Assembly: GCA_007129985.1 (NCBI GenBank)
Contig: SKUL01000301.1
Coordinates: 1-8,354 of the forward strand
Source: Flavobacteriales bacterium
GTDB taxonomy: Bacteria > Bacteroidota > Bacteroidia > Flavobacteriales_D > SKUL01
DNA length: 8,354 nucleotides
Direction of reading: 5' to 3'
The position numbers and the translations under genes are program-made. Positions 5,882-8,354 of the stretch are shown here, piece by piece (position 1 is the first letter of the stretch; each line of letters opens with the position of its first letter). The notes below the pieces were generated by a model. The model saw only the letters and a program-made list of their open reading frames with translations, did not search any database and had not been told where the DNA came from.

Positions 5882-7006
5882 ATGCGCTTGCGTTTTAAGT
5901 GGAACCACTACCTCGGCTTTTTTATGCACCCTTTGCTGGGAGCCCAGCCGCTTGCGTGGTTGCGTACGCCGCTTTCGCTCAAAGCGTGGCCTACATGGCA
6001 TTTCCTGCCCAAGTTCATTTTTGTGGGCTTGATGTCGGTGCTGAACCTCCCGAACATCCTAATTGAGCAGGTTTACCGATTGATTCGCCGCCCTGCAAAA
6101 CCCGCCGAAGATCCCGTTTTTATCATCGGGCACCCCCGCAGCGGCACCACGCATCTTCAGCAAATCCTGTCGGAAGACCCCCGGTTCTACACCCCGAAGT
6201 TGTACGAGGTGCTCTTCCCCAATTACAACAACACCTTTGCGCGCTTGCTCCGCGGCATCATCGCTCCGTTTCTTCCCAAAACGCGCCCACAGGATAACGT
6301 ATCCCTCAGCCTGGATTCGCCCCAGGAAGAAGAATTTGCGCTGGCGGCCACCACCGGTTTGTCGTTCATCAACGGATTTTACTACCCCAAACAGTTCAGG
6401 CAAATTGTGGAGCAGGCCGTGCTGTTTCGCGATGAGAAAGACAAACGCGTTTGGCAGCAATCAATGCTGCGCTTTGTGCGGGCCATTCAGCCGCAATGTG
6501 GAAATCGCAGGCTTATCCTGAAAAGCCCCGCCAATATGGCACGACTGGAGGCCATCCGTGAGGTTTTTCCCAACGCAAAATTCATTTTTATTGACCGCAA
6601 CTCGCAGCGAATTCTGCAATCTACACTGCACCTTTTTGCTGAGGTATTGCCACAAACCAGCTTCCAGTACATTGATGAAAAGACCGTTACGGACCACGCC
6701 TTTTTCATGTACGAAACCTTTCACAGGGCTTACCACAAACAATCGGGTTCCTTCAGCGACAAGGAGCTCATGGAAATTTCTCATGAGGCTTTTCTCAAAC
6801 AACCGGAAGAGGTGCTAAGCCGCATTTACAGCTTTATGGGCGTTGAAAACCGAGCCATGGACTCGGTGGTGCGCAACTACGAAGCTTATCAGAAAAACAA
6901 GCACAAACCGCTGGACGAGCACTTGCTGAAAAGACTTCAGGCCATTGACGCAAAACTGCTCTCGGAGTTTCCGCAATCGGCCACTACGCGAAAGGTGGCT
7001 GTATAA
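5882..7006 (+). CDS. PAPS-dependent sulfotransferase (Sulfotransfer_3-like)
   Basis: A 374-residue enzyme predicted to move a sulfuryl group from 3'-phosphoadenosine-5'-phosphosulfate to a hydroxyl or amino group. The 5'-phosphosulfate loop is IIGHPRSGTTHL (residues 81-92). LILKSP is at 211-216. The 3'-phosphate site is FIFIDRNSQRILQSTL (234-249), with R239 and S247 as the expected contacts; Ser241 stands where Pro is common. Residues 43-61 are hydrophobic (FIFVGLMSVLNLPNILI) and could anchor the protein to the inner membrane; no cleavable signal peptide is seen. The ATG at 5882 is the first in frame after the -7 match and gives a basic, aromatic N-terminus (MRLRFKWNHY). The acceptor is unknown; an envelope lipid or glycan is a guess from the neighbouring peptidoglycan gene and the possible anchor. 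No sulfate-activation genes lie in the window. Confidence 0.87.
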   Translation: MRLRFKWNHYLGFFMHPLLGAQPLAWLRTPLSLKAWPTWHFLPKFIFVGLMSVLNLPNILIEQVYRLIRRPAKPAEDPVFIIGHPRSGTTHLQQILSEDPRFYTPKLYEVLFPNYNNTFARLLRGIIAPFLPKTRPQDNVSLSLDSPQEEEFALAATTGLSFINGFYYPKQFRQIVEQAVLFRDEKDKRVWQQSMLRFVRAIQPQCGNRRLILKSPANMARLEAIREVFPNAKFIFIDRNSQRILQSTLHLFAEVLPQTSFQYIDEKTVTDHAFFMYETFHRAYHKQSGSFSDKELMEISHEAFLKQPEEVLSRIYSFMGVENRAMDSVVRNYEAYQKNKHKPLDEHLLKRLQAIDAKLLSEFPQSATTRKVAV

Positions 7007-7024
7007 AACACCTTTTCGGGCCAC

Positions 7025-7055
7025 TTGTTTGAGAGCCCTGCGCTCTGTACCTTCG
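7025..7055 (+). promoter_or_regulatory. Candidate promoter for the murF gene
   Basis: TTG (7025-7027), a 20-base spacer, then TACCTTCG (7048-7055), seven of eight positions of TAnnTTTG. This is the only candidate in the window with both Bacteroidota elements at normal spacing. It would leave a leader of only about 10 bases before the ATG at 7072. Read-through from the sulfotransferase gene is also possible, because no terminator is seen in the 65-base gap. Confidence 0.4.
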
Positions 7056-7071
7056 TGCTGAACTCTATCCC

Positions 7072-8354
7072 ATGCAAGAACCTGTTTCACCTGCACCTAT
7101 CGCTCAGCATCAGGGTTACGCAATCAGCGAGCTGGCCGAAATCATCAACGGGCAGGTGCTGAGACTTGCACACGACAATCGCGTAACGCGCATTGACATT
7201 GACAGCCGCAAGCTGCACCATTCAGCGTCTTCGCTGTTTTTTGCGCTCAAGGGGCCGCGCCACGACGGCCATCATTTTATCCGCGAGCTTTACGAACGCG
7301 GCGTGCGCAACTTTGTGGTGAGCTCGCCCCGGGAAAATGTGGACCTGCTCTACGAAGCCAATGTCATTCAGGTAGAAAATACTCTGGAGGCCCTTCAGAA
7401 ACTGGCTGCGCATCATCGTGGCAGTTTTGATTTACCCGTGGTGGGCATCACCGGAAGCAACGGAAAAACAGTGGTAAAGGAATGGCTTTACCAATTGTTG
7501 CAGGCCAGGTACTACGTGGTGCGCAGTCCGCGGAGCTACAACTCTCAGGTAGGAGTACCGCTTTCAGTGTGGAATATCTCGCGTGAGCACAGCCTGGGTT
7601 TGTTTGAGGCCGGGATTTCGGCACCGGGCGAGATGGCGCGACTTGCCTCGGTGATTCAGCCTGATGTGGGGGTGTTTATCAATATTCGCCACGCTCACGA
7701 CGCCCATTTCGAAAGCCGAAAACAGAAAGCCCGCGAGAAGCTGGAGCTTTTTCGCAGTTGCCAAACGCTCATTTATCAAGGCGATTACGCGGAGATTTCC
7801 GAAAGTATTGATGAGGCCTCTTGGACGAAAAACATCCGATTATTGCGCTGCAGCCTGAAAGACCCGAAAGCCGATTTCTTTGCGGAAGTGAAAGAACAAA
7901 GTGACACAGGAACCTCTCTTGCGCTCCACACAAGTGGCAAGGAGTACCCTGTTCACATTCCCTTTGGCGACGAAGGCTCGGTGGAAAACGCGTTGCTATG
8001 CTTTGCCACGGCGAGTGTAATGGGGCTTGCTGTGGAAGAAATCATTGGCGGACTGGAGTCGCTTCAACCCGTAGCTATGCGCCTTCAATTGCTGGAGGGG
8101 GTGAACCACTGCGGACTCATCAACGACGCCTACAACAGCGATATGGGCTCGTTGGAAATTGCGCTTGACTTTGCCAACAGGCAGCGTTTTTTGCCGAAGA
8201 AAACGCTCATTCTTTCGGACATCCTTCAAAGCGGAGCCTCACCCGAAGCACTGTACAAACAAGTGAATGAGCTCTGCATCCAAAAAGGCATTGACAGGAT
8301 GATCGGTGTGGGCGCTGTGATTTCGAAGCACGCAGAGGCTTTCACCATTCCCGC
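7072..8354 (+). CDS. murF: MurF-type UDP-MurNAc-tripeptide:D-Ala-D-Ala ligase, probably MurF-alanine racemase fusion (partial)
   Basis: Adds D-Ala-D-Ala to the UDP-MurNAc-tripeptide in cytoplasmic peptidoglycan synthesis. The 427 visible codons run off the right edge without a stop. The N-terminal substrate domain (about 15-110) contains IDSRKL...LFFALKGPRHDGH. The ATP-binding domain opens with GITGSNGKT (125-133), followed by VVKEWLYQLL and RSPRSYNSQVGVPLSVW, which contains SYNSQVGVP typical of the family, then EAGISAPGEM (179-188). The C-terminal ligase domain contains LINDAYNSDMGSLEIAL (349-365). This sequence style belongs to the Bacteroidota form in which MurF is fused to an alanine racemase, usually over 800 residues in total; the racemase half would lie beyond the window and is inferred. 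The usual NIGxAH motif reads NIRHAH here (204-209), a Gly-to-Arg change. The ATG at 7072 is the first in-frame start; residues 1-14 look unconserved. Confidence 0.93.
   Translation, partial: MQEPVSPAPIAQHQGYAISELAEIINGQVLRLAHDNRVTRIDIDSRKLHHSASSLFFALKGPRHDGHHFIRELYERGVRNFVVSSPRENVDLLYEANVIQVENTLEALQKLAAHHRGSFDLPVVGITGSNGKTVVKEWLYQLLQARYYVVRSPRSYNSQVGVPLSVWNISREHSLGLFEAGISAPGEMARLASVIQPDVGVFINIRHAHDAHFESRKQKAREKLELFRSCQTLIYQGDYAEISESIDEASWTKNIRLLRCSLKDPKADFFAEVKEQSDTGTSLALHTSGKEYPVHIPFGDEGSVENALLCFATASVMGLAVEEIIGGLESLQPVAMRLQLLEGVNHCGLINDAYNSDMGSLEIALDFANRQRFLPKKTLILSDILQSGASPEALYKQVNELCIQKGIDRMIGVGAVISKHAEAFTIP

Noticed and set aside
7032..7046. AGAGC-cctgc-GCTCT hairpin between the sulfotransferase and murF genes, as a terminator
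   Set aside because: The stem is only five pairs and no T-run follows; it also lies between the two elements of a plausible promoter.

Overview
The window looks like chromosomal DNA of a member of the Bacteroidota, probably a Flavobacteriales-type lineage with moderate G+C. This rests on protein families and promoter style: a two-part outer-membrane protein (carboxypeptidase-regulatory-like domain plus DUF5686), a MurF of the type fused to alanine racemase in this phylum, a type II thymidine kinase opening with MFLE, exact matches to the Bacteroidota -7 element TAnnTTTG, and the absence of clear Shine-Dalgarno sequences. The species cannot be fixed from the sequence alone.

Layout. Positions 1-452 hold no gene. 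They carry two related repeat units that share an exact 34-base direct repeat and have inverted ends. On the minus strand, 2440 down to 453 is a two-gene set: a Pro-rich conserved protein of unknown function, then a secreted M28 zinc peptidase whose reading frame overlaps it. A 142-base divergent gap (2441-2582) separates this pair from thymidine kinase (2583-3188, plus strand). Thymidine kinase runs tail to tail, with a single base between stop codons, into a large outer-membrane DUF5686 protein (3190-5655, minus strand). A second divergent gap (5656-5881) leads to a sulfotransferase (5882-7006, plus strand). After 65 bases comes a MurF-type ligase (from 7072) that runs off the right edge.

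How the genes relate. Several products act at the cell envelope: MurF adds D-Ala-D-Ala to the peptidoglycan precursor, the DUF5686 protein is a probable outer-membrane barrel, the M28 enzyme is exported, and the sulfotransferase may modify an envelope lipid or glycan (inference). Thymidine kinase is a nucleotide-salvage enzyme. The four candidate promoters rated below fit at least five transcription units: the DUF/M28 pair, tdk, DUF5686, the sulfotransferase, and murF, the last possibly also read from the sulfotransferase promoter.

I found no clear undescribed multi-gene system, CRISPR array, tRNA, rRNA or transposase. The points most worth a second look are the paired repeat units at the left end, the face-to-face promoter matches between the Pro-rich gene and tdk, the missing zinc-binding cysteines of the thymidine kinase, and the lack of a convincing start codon for the M28 peptidase.
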